Below are positions 10,222-21,171 of a stretch of DNA of 64,000 nt, one piece after another (within the stretch, counting starts at the first letter, position 1; every line of letters begins with the position of its first letter). Origin of the DNA: Pyrenochaeta sp. MPI-SDFR-AT-0127 (taxonomy: Eukaryota > Ascomycota > Dothideomycetes > Pleosporales > Cucurbitariaceae). Location of the stretch: the NCBI GenBank assembly GCA_020747015.1, contig JAGTJM010000057.1:1-64000 (forward strand), in the 5' to 3' direction. The notes below the pieces were generated by a model that was given only the letters and a program-made list of their open reading frames with translations, was not told the DNA's origin and did no database searches. A program made the translations under genes and the position numbers.

Positions 10222-13200
10222 TCAAGCTTCACAATGGGTCTGTGTCGCGTAAGGTTCTTGGGAAGGCTGCGTCAGTTTAAGTATGAGTTAACGACCTTAG
10301 TTCTCGCATGTGAGTTTTCCCTTTCCTGTCAGCCTGTTCAGGCAGGTCCCTAAGGAGGTCTTCCCTACCTCACATATCTTCGACTTCAGCAGTCTGCCTA
10401 CCGTAAGGGCCATGATCAAAAGACCGGAGTAAATAAGCCTTAGGATCGGTGTCAAAGGGATATGACTGGGTCAATGTGTCTTTGTACGATGCATAGCCTC
10501 GTTGCCAAGGCCAAGAACTGGGCTGTGGTGCTAGTCAGGGTACCCTTCCCGCAAGCGAGCGAGAGTGTATTCAAATGAGTGAGATATCGTACGCGCTGTG
10601 AACGAAGCTTAACGCAATCTTGTGATGTTGGGATTAAACTCAATGCTAATCCTTTTTGATTTTTATATTAAATAACAACGATCTACTTTACCAATCTCAG
10701 TGCAAGACACCCGTGCAGGCCTCGAGGATGAATTTTCGGGACGGAATGCTTTCTAGAAATAATCGTCATAGGTGTGTCACTCCTCCTTCACACCGACAAA
10801 CGTAGAAAAATTCTTCCACAAGCGATCTTGTTGCTCTGTGTTGAATGCCCAAGTCTCGAATCCAGCAGTGATCGAAATGGTCTGTCTTGAGTTGGTATTG
10901 GTATGGTATATGCTGCATAGCGTACTACGATCACGATTCAGTTTAGCCATAATGAATAATTTTATCGATAGCCGAATTCGGTGTCGGTGGGTCAGGAAAT
11001 AACACCGCTGGACTGGGTGCACGGAGGTGGTACCACCTATTGACACGGAATATGGTTGCATCTGAGTCTTGCACCGCACTCCTTGTCGCCGCGTTACATA
11101 GCATCTCAGTATTCACCTGTGGAAGCAGTAGTGGTCACACCATCAGCCAGTGTATCCTATGCTTGCTAAGGTCATTGTGTGGGTCATACAGCGTACGTAA
11201 GCTACTTCAATAGTTTTCTATCGGTAGCGATAATAATAGTGGTTCAGGCTTTCCATTCCACCTATTAGCAGTACCAGCATCGCTAATTCACTATTCCGAG
11301 ACGGCTATACACCCTCAATCTCCCTCCCAAAGGCTGCACAATCGCCAGCGAGGCAGTATGCATGGGCCTACCATTTCAGCTTCAACGGCACTTCCATCGT
11401 GCATTTCGTACACACTAATATGAAGTCTTCCATCTGATGGCTTACTTTGGTATCTAATTGCGTTGCGTTGTCAAGGGCGATCCAGTGATGTAAGATCAAT
11501 ACGGCGAGTCCAAGCTCCGATTGCATCTTCCCCTTAGAAGGGCGCAATAATGCTGGTATCTCGATGGCACAGATAAAATAATTTTTAATAGCTCCCTTAT
11601 GAAAGTTTTCTGTATAAGTTGGGTACAGAGGGACACGCAAAGTCGTATAGCGCAACGAAATCCGCCAGAGATTGATTTGGCTCAAGCATGTGGCCTACCA
11701 CAAGTAGGTATAGGAATCGATATTTTCCGAGTTGACCTCACCAGATGATCCGCACCCTAATCACCTGCATGTATAGCTGTGATTAAAATCGGGGAGGATA
11801 AAGTGTGTCGAACACGGGACTTGTTGCGTCAGCAGGTCATTTGTGGCGTGACATTTCCGGAAAAATATCGTGGTCACACCACGAGTCAGAACACCAACAA
11901 ACGTCACTGTAACGCCACATATTTTTTCACCATACTGGACCCAAGTAGGCCCTCAAATACGGTCTTCGGGGATTTGTATATAATCACTTCTTCGTGATCC
12001 CGTGCTCTCAAAAGAAAACACAACCGTACAACACTCATCGATTCAACCTTCATCCACACCACACAAATCGATAATTTATCTTCTCAATAAGCAAAGAATC
12101 GTATAATAAACATCGAAGGCATGCAACAAACTACCGGAAGACTCCATCTTCACATGCCACATGCGCATTTTCATTTCAAGCAACATTTGCATACGTGGTT
12201 TCGAAGTATAGCTGAAGTCTATTCGCGGGCAGGCTAAGCATTGCCCTAGCAGTACGTGGAAATCAAATTAGTCGTTGAAACTTGACTCATCTCTGCTAGC
12301 TTCTGTGGGTCGAGCATGCAGCTTATGGATGAGATGATTTTCTTGGTTCACTTCGTCCTGCTATGAGCCATTTTGATATTTGGAACGACGGCATCTGACA
12401 TTATGAGACGACGATGCAATTATTTCTCATATGTTGCCTACATGTATAGCCAAGTTAAAAGTAGTTTTTGTTTCCAGCCATGCCTACCCTTAGCAAAATG
12501 CAACAACATTTGCTATGGTCTTCACCTACTTGGTAAAACTCTCAGCTGTCTATCCGATTCTTGTATAACATCCCTACTTCCGCTCTTACATTTTACCACC
12601 ATCAAAGATACTCAAAGTTGGCTATGTAGCTATGTCATCTGATGGTCATATCGGACAAAGTAGTCCCGTACCGGCGTGCACTTCTCCCTGCCTATATAGT
12701 TGTAAAGTTTTCCGATTTCCAATTGTGGCATTACATGTTTGATCAAGATATCCGCATATTGAATAAATTTATATATGGAAATGAGGTCTTAGAAAAGATG
12801 TAATACTCAATCATGCGAAATTACTGCGTGGGCCGGATCAAGGCTGTGCGACATTCTCCAGACATTGTGTGCATTGTTACGACCAGAAACTAAATCTGTA
12901 GCCTTGGGTCATAAACCAAAGTCTCAGTCTTCAATCTCACCTACATGGTCACTCTATCTTTCCTCATATTGGGACACTTATTTATAGGTTGTAACGCAAG
13001 ATGCTTAGGCTATAGGATACATAAAATTATGATAAGCTTCCCTTGCGAGTCCAATACAAATGGTTGAATTTCCCATGATTTTATGTTTCTGTCTATCTGA
13101 GTGCTTGGCCACCGAGATGTTGCAAGGTGTTAGGTCTTGTTTTCTTCGCGAATATAAACGCTGCCTGAATAGCGACCAGGTTCTTTGAAGTTATTAAAGA

Positions 13201-15789
13201 TTAGAGTTATTGGAAGCCTCTCGAACAGGTGGTTTGATAGAATATCATCCGTTCACCTGCTGGCTTAACTTAGGTCAGGAATGTGGTGCGACTAGCAACT
13301 GTTGAGGCTACTTTACATATTGGTCCAAGTCGTTGTACTTGACTTTTCGCTATCTATTTGTGCCACGACGCTTACAATGAACTCCAAAGTGCTCCAGAGG
13401 AAGGTGCCCGCATTTGCACGCATCGTATTAATGAAAGTAGAGCAAGGCATGAAACTTTGCCTGATGGTAGTTTTTATATTTCTGTGTTCCTTCGATCGAC
13501 ATATTGAGATCAGCATCCTTTTGATTTTTGCGGTTTTCGCAGCCAATCAAAGTCTTCAACAAACCTCATACTGTACAATCGCCTGTGCCACAAAGGCCAA
13601 ATTATGAATACTAAGAGGGAACCACGGGAATCAGTTCTAACGATGATATGCTAGTATAGCTGGCGCTTGATAGTCTTTGTCTTCGTGCGTTCCAATTGTC
13701 TATCGAGCAATATCGAGCAAATATGTACTCCTCCAAATTTTAGTAACAACCTTATACGCTATTATCACGTATGCCGCTCTAGATGCATTAATCTAGGTAG
13801 CCGGCCTATAAAGCAGAGTACATCGTGCGGTATCTAGATCGCGATTTCTTCGGTCTTTCTGGTCGTAAGCCACAATTAACGAGCTCAGGGTGGCTTTGTT
13901 AAATCGAAAAATGCAGTAAATGTGGAAATGAAGAGTGCGGTACGAGTGCGTGAAGGAGCTGCGATTTAGATAATTACTTCTTGCAGTCAAGCGTCGTCGC
14001 TCGGGCGTCGTGCTATATTAAACACAATCAGTATTTCTTTTGGCCACGAAACTGATGTCTTCTTACAACTAATACTGGCCAGGTAAGCCTTTATTACCTT
14101 GTGCATACTTATTTACCATTAAATCCACAGTTGATTAACGCCCTACGTTCAAGGTTTATCGAGTGAACTGCAGTTCCGTTTCATGCAATTTTGCATCTGT
14201 TGTTCAAGGAGTTGGCGCAATTATATGATACTGTCCAAAAACCATCCACAGACCTATGGAACGAACATTTGTCATGGATACTCTATGAAAGCTGTCAAGT
14301 GAAACTGTTGTGGTAGCCGATCATTGGCCATGTCTCAGATACAGTCCGAAGATATTTCAGACTTTTCATACTCCTGTTAAATCGAACAAGTACCACCATT
14401 TAGAGGTAGGGAATGATAAAGACCTGTTAAGAAACTATAGTAGTCGTAAGAAGACCTCAACTAGCGAGGCTGCTTTCTCTTCAATTGGTAGAAACGTGCT
14501 TCATCATCTAGAATTGGGTTGAGTCGGCTGTGAATCTGATGAAAAACTTTCGTATGTCATGCAACGTCAATGATCCACGTTGTAGAGAACGTATTGCTTG
14601 GGAAAGTCTGGGCGATTTAAGTGGACGAGAGCTAGACAAGTGCAAGATTTGTGTTCCTACTTTGGACGCGAAAAAGGTTGAAACGTACACAAACGTTACG
14701 CCCATGATATAGAGTTACAAGGAATAAGCCTGTCGTGTGGGACCCGTTTCTTCCGAGCCCTAATGATTCTTGTAGAGATTGTGTTCGGACAGAAATACGA
14801 AGGTACTCTTTCGGAAAACAACCGCATTCACCCTCGTACTTCTCACATTTACAGAACATGATTCGCTGGATTAAACGTAGATATAATTTGACCCATACGA
14901 GTGTGTGCCTTGCAATAACCCGCTCTCCTGTAATTAGCTATTCTTTGGTTATCTTCCGCTCTTTTGGGTGATACTGCCGTGCATAGATTTAAGCTCGCGT
15001 GCGCACCGCATGCGATCAGTGCAATGTCCCGCATGGACGCTCAACCTAGCTTAGTATATTACAGGACTTGGGACCCAGGGTAAACAAGGCAGGTGCCAGC
15101 ACGCTGCAAAGCATAGCAGGGCTCCTGCAGGCCCATACAGCCGAACAAGGTATGTCTGGCAGGGGTCATACGTCCATGCGCGACGCTAGCGGAACCCACC
15201 GATGCCCGCTGAGATGAAAACATCAGTGATCTATATTGCCGAGCTAAACCACATCCGATCAAACATCATCGGAAAAGGAAGGATGGTTGCCATCGCCGGC
15301 CCTTAAGCCTGCGTTAGCAAGTCCGAAGTGGGGAAACAAAGATACACTGGATTCCGATGAATGATCTCGAGACGATGGCAGAAAGACCTCCCACAAGCAA
15401 CTCGCCTGTCGTATAGATTGTTTACGATAGGACATGGGGGGTCGAAAAGTCCATGCTTGCTGCTCAATCTTCAATTGAACAACATGAGTGGTACCTCACC
15501 ATACCATGGGAGCGGACCATCAGTCTTGTCTACTGTGTGAATCTTTGTTGATGATATTTCGAAATCTAGAAGGGGGACTAACTAACCAAATTGTTTACAA
15601 GATCCGATTCATGATATTGACGATGATCTGGACGGAAGATCAGACGGACTTCACCGCGTCCTCTATAAGAGCAGAATATTCTCTCTTGAGTTAATCAGAT
15701 CTAGAAACTGAGCAGCTGCCAGGTATTCGAAAATTTGAAGTGTGAAGCGCTTGGCTAGGCTGCGTTGCTATAAAGAAAAGTTCTTGCCA
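10222..15789. other. Gene-poor stretch of 5.6 kb
   Basis: Read on both strands, this stretch gave no frame with a recognisable domain, a signal peptide followed by coding-like sequence, or a convincing exon chain. Short frames at 10777-11079 (minus), 13302-13607 (plus) and 15059-15262 (minus) look random. Composition is moderately AT-rich without the extreme TA bias of 1.5-2.5 kb. It may be old, decayed accessory DNA. Confidence 0.45.
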
Positions 15790-16215
15790 TTATCCTTGCA
15801 ATTGTGGCGAGACTGCGTTCCACAAATGACAGGGGTTCCTCCCTCGACATGAATCAGTGCTGAAAGTGTCGAGGATTTTGTTCCTAGGATGATGACGACA
15901 ATAACGTGTGACGTCTGTTAGACAAGCTGGCCGCACAGATGGGTCGCGGAAACGCTCCGCTCGGGGCATCCCCTTTTCGTATGGTAACGGCCTATGAGGA
16001 GGCCGTGGTGCTGCCGAGACCCGTTGAGTGCGAGTGGCGTACATACCGATCATCAATTGTGCACCGGAACAGAACTGTATGAGGAAGGCCAATGGCACAC
16101 TCCACCTCCATAGCGGTATTAGCACCGCATTGAGTGCAAAATATTCCAACTCTTTGCGCCGGATTAGCAATCGGGCTACCCTTATTAGATCGACCAACGT
16201 ACTAAAGCGCAGCAT
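15790..16215 (-). CDS. Doubtful hypothetical ORF divergent from the isocyanide synthase
   Basis: 141 codons from an ATG at 16215. The first 75 residues include two hydrophobic stretches (FALNAVLIPL and PLAFLIQFCSGAQLMIGMYA), so a membrane fragment is possible. The second half is rich in Arg and Pro and looks non-coding. It starts 139 bp from the synthase ATG on the opposite strand, which would suit a shared promoter if real. It could instead be a remnant or chance frame; no family is recognised. Confidence 0.25.
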   Translation of the reverse strand: MLRFSTLVDLIRVARLLIRRKELEYFALNAVLIPLWRWSVPLAFLIQFCSGAQLMIGMYATRTQRVSAAPRPPHRPLPYEKGMPRAERFRDPSVRPACLTDVTRYCRHHPRNKILDTFSTDSCRGRNPCHLWNAVSPQLQG

Positions 16216-16237
16216 GTAGAGGATATGACATTTTATC

Positions 16238-16245
16238 TATAAATA
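16238..16245 (+). promoter_or_regulatory. TATA-like element upstream of the isocyanide synthase
   Basis: TATAAATA lies 110 bp before the ATG at 16355, in the short divergent interval. The position is plausible for a fungal core promoter, but it is a short match and unproven. Confidence 0.35.
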
Positions 16246-16354
16246 CCCTCTGGTAGATAGAGTGTTCAGAAAAAATGATAACCCCTGGTGTGTAGTCTCC
16301 AGCTACCTCTTTCTTTGATCATTGTCAAGTCGATTTCATAGATTTGGTCACACC

Positions 16355-18310
16355 ATGCCTAGACTTTTCGGTGACCTTCCTCCACAGAACCCTGGCAAAA
16401 TGTCTCCGAGTATAACGCATCTTGATGTATTTGCCACTGCTCAGCAAATCCTCAACATTATCTTCAGATACAGAAGCGCTCTTCCCAGAAATGCCATTGA
16501 CCGCAGTGATGAAGGAGCGATGAAATCTCTGAGTCTCATATACCTTGCTGTCAAATCAAAACGGGCTGTCCGCATGGTTTTACCCGCATTCCCGTTCAAG
16601 AGTCCGAATGCGGAGACTAAAGTTTTGGGAAACGTACCCGACAAGGCAGAAGATTTAGCATTAGCACATCTCAACGGCATGTGTGCGGCTATCAAGGATA
16701 TTTATGATCCAGGTGCAATATTGGTGATTGTCTCAGACGGACTAGTTTACAATGGTAACGTTTCTCCATCAAGTTTTATGATATCACTAGTAATGACGGA
16801 TGCAGATCTGCTTGGCGTACCTGACTATGTAGTCTGGAAGTACGGCAAAAGTCTACGTGATCTTACAAAATCTAGAGGGTACAGCAACATCGAATTTGCG
16901 CGTCTGAAGGACTTGCTAGCCGTGGAACAAGTGGAAGATGAACTTGACGATATGTCATACGCCGCTGTGGCGTCAATAATACGTTTGAATTTGATGAGTC
17001 GATACGGGAGTCCGGGATGGGCGGAAGGGAAGATGGAATCATACGCGAAGGGCGACGAAAATAAGCGCGTCACATATTGCGGCTACCTTAAGTTCCTAGA
17101 GCTGGATCTGGCCGTCAGTTATCCAATAGGAGATGGCCGCACAAAGAGTCGTTTCAAGAGAGGCGTGGAGAAAATCGCCAAAACCATGCTGAAGCGGGGC
17201 GACGCATTTGCTCGAGCTGTGCGCGATAGATACCCGAATCATGTCCGACTTTCTATTCACCCTTCCACTGGGGAAGACAAAATTTCCATCAACGTGTTAC
17301 CCATTTCGGACACATTAACACCATGGCATAATAGCGTTGCTTTCAAGATCGATGGGACAGTCTTGGCGGGACATCGTCGTATGTTCGAAGCGATGGACAA
17401 CATGGAGCTGGTCCACGAAAACGGGGAGCCTTCATACTTTCGGGAAAAATCGGACCTCTACAATTGGTCTGAAGGATGTGTGGTGACAGAACCAATGTAT
17501 CCTTGTGGGGTCATGATTCGGCCAGCGAATGGCCATAATCCTTTGCCTATTGAGCAGATTGATGCTCACAGAGTTCGAAAATTGGCAGAGCAGAACTCAC
17601 CCATAGTACTTCGTGGCTTTGCAGGAACCAGAGATCACGACCGTTTTGTCGCAAAGTCATATGAACTCGGACAGCCAACGCCTTGGAAATTCGGACTAGT
17701 CCTGAAAGTCAAAGACCACGGTGTTGAAGATCAGGGCTTGAATAACGTCCTTAGTTCCGAGTGGATGCCGTTCCATTTTGATGGTATGTTCAAGACGGAG
17801 AAACTGCAACGTGAAGATGGAAGCCAACATCTTGTACCGCGACCACCGAACTTCCAGTTTTTTACCGCCATTACACCAAGTCCGAAGAATACCGGCTATA
17901 CGTTGTTTGCAGCCTCCAGGCTGCTATTCAAACACCTTCCACTGGGTACACCATTGGGATACTTGAAAACTTTGACTTGGTCTGTGACCACCCCGTCTTT
18001 TGGCGAGACGACAATCAACAACATGCCTCTGATTAGTGCTCATCCTTCCACGGGCCATCCATGTCTCAAGTACCATGAGCGATGGCCACAGGAGAAGACG
18101 AGATTCGACCCCACGTACGTCAAGATTGAAAATGGGGAACAAAGTGTTTGCGATGCTTTGGAGTGCCTCCTACACGATCGACGGATCTGTTATTGGCACA
18201 CTTGGGAACAGGGTGACCTTCTCATAAGCGACAATTTTTCGACATTACACACCAGGAGCTCTTTCACTGGGCAAGCAGATCGTGAGCTTTGGCGTATTCA
18301 TTTTGATTAA
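16355..18310 (+). CDS. Isocyanide synthase (DIT1/PvcA) fused to TauD/TfdA-type dioxygenase
   Basis: 651 residues, single exon, first ATG in frame at 16355. The N-terminal half has the DIT1/PvcA signature: FPFKSPN (about 79-85), SDGLVYN (127-133), RLSIHPS (298-304) and TPWHNSVAF (322-330). In this family the enzyme converts an amino-acid amine to an isonitrile. The C-terminal half is a TauD-type Fe(II)/2-oxoglutarate dioxygenase with the metal triad H474-x-D476 (PFHFDGM) and H632 (TLHTR) and a cofactor Arg in RELWRIHF. Synthase-dioxygenase fusions are known among fungal isocyanide clusters (for example in Aspergillus), where the dioxygenase is thought to complete or modify the isonitrile product. 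The next gene is another 2-oxoglutarate oxygenase on the same strand. Both active sites look intact. Confidence 0.92.
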   Translation: MPRLFGDLPPQNPGKMSPSITHLDVFATAQQILNIIFRYRSALPRNAIDRSDEGAMKSLSLIYLAVKSKRAVRMVLPAFPFKSPNAETKVLGNVPDKAEDLALAHLNGMCAAIKDIYDPGAILVIVSDGLVYNGNVSPSSFMISLVMTDADLLGVPDYVVWKYGKSLRDLTKSRGYSNIEFARLKDLLAVEQVEDELDDMSYAAVASIIRLNLMSRYGSPGWAEGKMESYAKGDENKRVTYCGYLKFLELDLAVSYPIGDGRTKSRFKRGVEKIAKTMLKRGDAFARAVRDRYPNHVRLSIHPSTGEDKISINVLPISDTLTPWHNSVAFKIDGTVLAGHRRMFEAMDNMELVHENGEPSYFREKSDLYNWSEGCVVTEPMYPCGVMIRPANGHNPLPIEQIDAHRVRKLAEQNSPIVLRGFAGTRDHDRFVAKSYELGQPTPWKFGLVLKVKDHGVEDQGLNNVLSSEWMPFHFDGMFKTEKLQREDGSQHLVPRPPNFQFFTAITPSPKNTGYTLFAASRLLFKHLPLGTPLGYLKTLTWSVTTPSFGETTINNMPLISAHPSTGHPCLKYHERWPQEKTRFDPTYVKIENGEQSVCDALECLLHDRRICYWHTWEQGDLLISDNFSTLHTRSSFTGQADRELWRIHFD

Positions 18311-19649
18311 ATTGAGACCTTTTCTTCCTAGCCTATATTTATCTGTTTAGTTCGAAGCAGGGCGAGCAATACGGCGAGATTCACGGTGCGTGTTGCAAGC
18401 TAGGCTTTGCCAGGGCGCCTGACATGGAAAGGAACACCACCTTAGCGATGGGGTGGCAACTTATTGGTTATTCAACCATGCTTAATCATTGTATTCTGTA
18501 CGGGGTATATTGTTCGTTATATTCATAGTAATAACGCGATGCACAGGAAACAGCCGAGAATCCGGCCTATCACCCAGGTACAAGAATCCTCGATACTTGT
18601 GGGGAGGTGGGGCTGCCGAGGAATTCTTTACGTTGGTAAATCTTCGCAAGACAACCTGAATGAAAGCCGAATATGTCACATGGCAGGTGCCTTTTGTCTG
18701 ACAACAGACTTTGTGCGCACGGAACTTTCCTTTCAATCTTCATTTCTATAGAGATGATTCACAAAGAAATTTGACACTTACACTTTGAAATTTTGTGTTC
18801 AGAAAATGGAAGACAATCTTCTGACGCCCTTGTAGTAGTGGCTCAAGCAGTGTGCAGCCGTTGACGTGTTCGGTGAACTTGTCGCAACCAGGTTGCTGCA
18901 TCTTCGCTAGTCACCTGAACACTAGAACGGACAAGGTTTGTCGAGAGGTCAGCATTCCCCAGGATAAATCAAACACTGCCATTCTCAATCTGAGAATGAT
19001 CTAAAGTAATTCGTGTACGCGGTTTGCCAAATTTCATTTTGTTATTAGTGTATAATCCCGTTGGGCCCCACAAATCTTATAACTTACCCATGTGTGAGAG
19101 CACGACCTTTTTAAGAAATGTTCCTTCTGCCTTCATCGCTGAAATTCTTCAAATGTACTGCATAATAGCTTCGCTCTGGGGCACTTGAAATATGTCTGAT
19201 TAAGCTCTCAATGGAATTGGGGTAATTCTTTCGATAACGGTTCAATTTCATCATCCGGATCTCACTCTTGAGTCATGTGCGATATAGCACGACATATATC
19301 TTGCAACAAAACCTCATGAACATAAATGCCGATCATGATAGATTTCGGGGAGAGACCAAATCGCGGCAGTTGGATATCTCCTTAGTGCCCCGAGAGGTTG
19401 GTTCAAAGGAAACTAATATAATTGGCGATATATATGCGGCAAACCACCAAAGTATGCATGGGGGTGACGGTGCCCAAATGAGCAGTTTGAAAAGGTGGGG
19501 AGCAAATTACATCCAGAAATGGGAGCTAGGAATCGTCTATAAAGGTACGTTTAACCATCTAGAAAGATTGTGCATCATTATACGCCTTCGCATCATTTCA
19601 AAGTACCAATTCTATCATCAGCATTGTGATTCCAGTTAGCAGCAACAAC
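18311..19649. other. Intergenic between the two oxygenase genes, no gene seen
   Basis: 1.3 kb without a supported gene. The frame at 19268-19639 has no recognisable motif and runs into the promoter of the downstream oxygenase. Confidence 0.4.
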
Positions 19650-20778
19650 ATGGCAGCTACAAATGGTTTACAACGTGTGGAATGGAATGGAAATCAAGTT
19701 CCCATATATCCTATGCAAACGATCGATTTTTCGGCCATACTTTCTCAAGAGCCAGCTGAGCTAGAGAAGCTCCTCCAGTGCTGCCAAACAGAAGGTTTCT
19801 TTTACTTGAACCTTGAGACTGTTGATGGGCGTAGATTCCTAGATGACCATCAGGAATTGCTGAAGCTCATGCATCGATTCTTCGAAGCACCTCTTGAAGT
19901 CAAGAACGAATATGGGCTCATATCTCCACATCTTGGGTACGTTGATAAACCCTTGTATCAATTCAATGATATGTCTCACCACATGAAGCTATGAGCCGGT
20001 TGGCTCCCGAAACGGCGTACTGGAGGACACCAGAGACGGCTACGAGATGGTGAAGGTCTCTCGTGACGAAATTCAGCGTGAATCGCCACATATCCCAAAC
20101 AACATCAAGAATGGTTCGGACTTGAAAGTCCTCGAGAACGCTATTTCGGGAAACAATATCATCTCTAAAGCCATCTTGGCAGCACTATCTACTGCATCCG
20201 GTCTCTCCGGCTCTGCACGTTTCGAGAATCTGCACCGGAACCATCGACCATCTACCAGCACTTTAGCAATGATGCATTACATACCGTCTGATCCTGCAAA
20301 GGATCAGAATGTTGGACATCAGAAGCACACAGATATCAGTTCGCTGACCGTGCTGTTCACTGAGCAGTGGGGCCTCCAAATCCGTCCACCAGGTATGAAA
20401 GAGTTCGGCTTTGTGGAGCCCAAGAAGGGCAATGCCATCATCAACGTGGGCGATTCGCTTCGCTTTGCAAGTGGACATACTTTTCAGTCGTGCATTCACC
20501 GAGTTGTACCATATGACTACAGTGAGCACCGCTACTCGGTTGCTTACTTCCTTAGGGCTGAGGATGAAACGATGTTCCAAGACAGTGAGGGCAGATATGT
20601 TACTTCGCGTCAGTGGCATGATGAAAAGTTCATGGCTTTTATTGCTTCGCCAATGGACCAGGCCAAAGCGCCGAGTTCTTTATTGCTGGGAGGAATGAGA
20701 GAAGACGATACTGACATCTATCAGCCGGTGCAAGCGGATTCTTTGGCTGCGGAGATGGTCGCAGTAGAAGTGCGTTGA
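19650..20778 (+). CDS. Fe(II)/2-oxoglutarate oxygenase, isopenicillin-N-synthase-like
   Basis: Two exons, 19650-19936 and 19989-20778, joined across a 52-nt intron (GTACGT to AAG) to give 358 residues. The start is the first ATG; the upstream GTG is ignored. The N-terminal DIOX_N region contains the usual IDFSAIL and EGFFYL blocks. The C-terminal 2OG-FeII_Oxy domain has H209-x-D211 (QKHTDISS) and H266 (CIHRV) for iron and R277-Y-S279 for 2-oxoglutarate. The family carries out hydroxylations, desaturations and ring closures in secondary metabolism. Lying 1.3 kb downstream of, and co-oriented with, the isocyanide synthase-dioxygenase fusion, it is a natural candidate tailoring enzyme. The substrate cannot be deduced. 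Confidence 0.88.
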
Positions 20779-21171
20779 TCGGATACGTGTCACTGAGGAG
20801 ATCGGATCTGAGATGCCTGTCTTTACAGAAACGTTGTGGAGTATTGTATATAATTGCATGTCTTGCAATCAACCTCAATTCTATGATCCCGGTGGTTACG
20901 TCATAGCCAGGTCAGAATCATCCGATCAAGTCCCATGGCGCGCTTTATACTGTTTTGATCTGCTCCCCACAGGAATCGGCTGTCGAAGTTGTAACTGCCG
21001 ATTTCCATCAACGTGGTCCGCCAAATATATCGTCCAGGGTCAATTTCTTGCTAACCTTGTTGCTGGATAATATCGTGATCACAATCACTTGTTACCACCT
21101 GTTCCTAATACCTCTCTTTTGTCTAGCCTTATGTACATGAGTTACTGTTTAGAATATCCTAAATCAACGCC
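20779..21171. other. Intergenic, 393 bp
   Basis: Presumed terminator region of the oxygenase and promoter of the peptidase. No separate feature seen. Confidence 0.4.
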
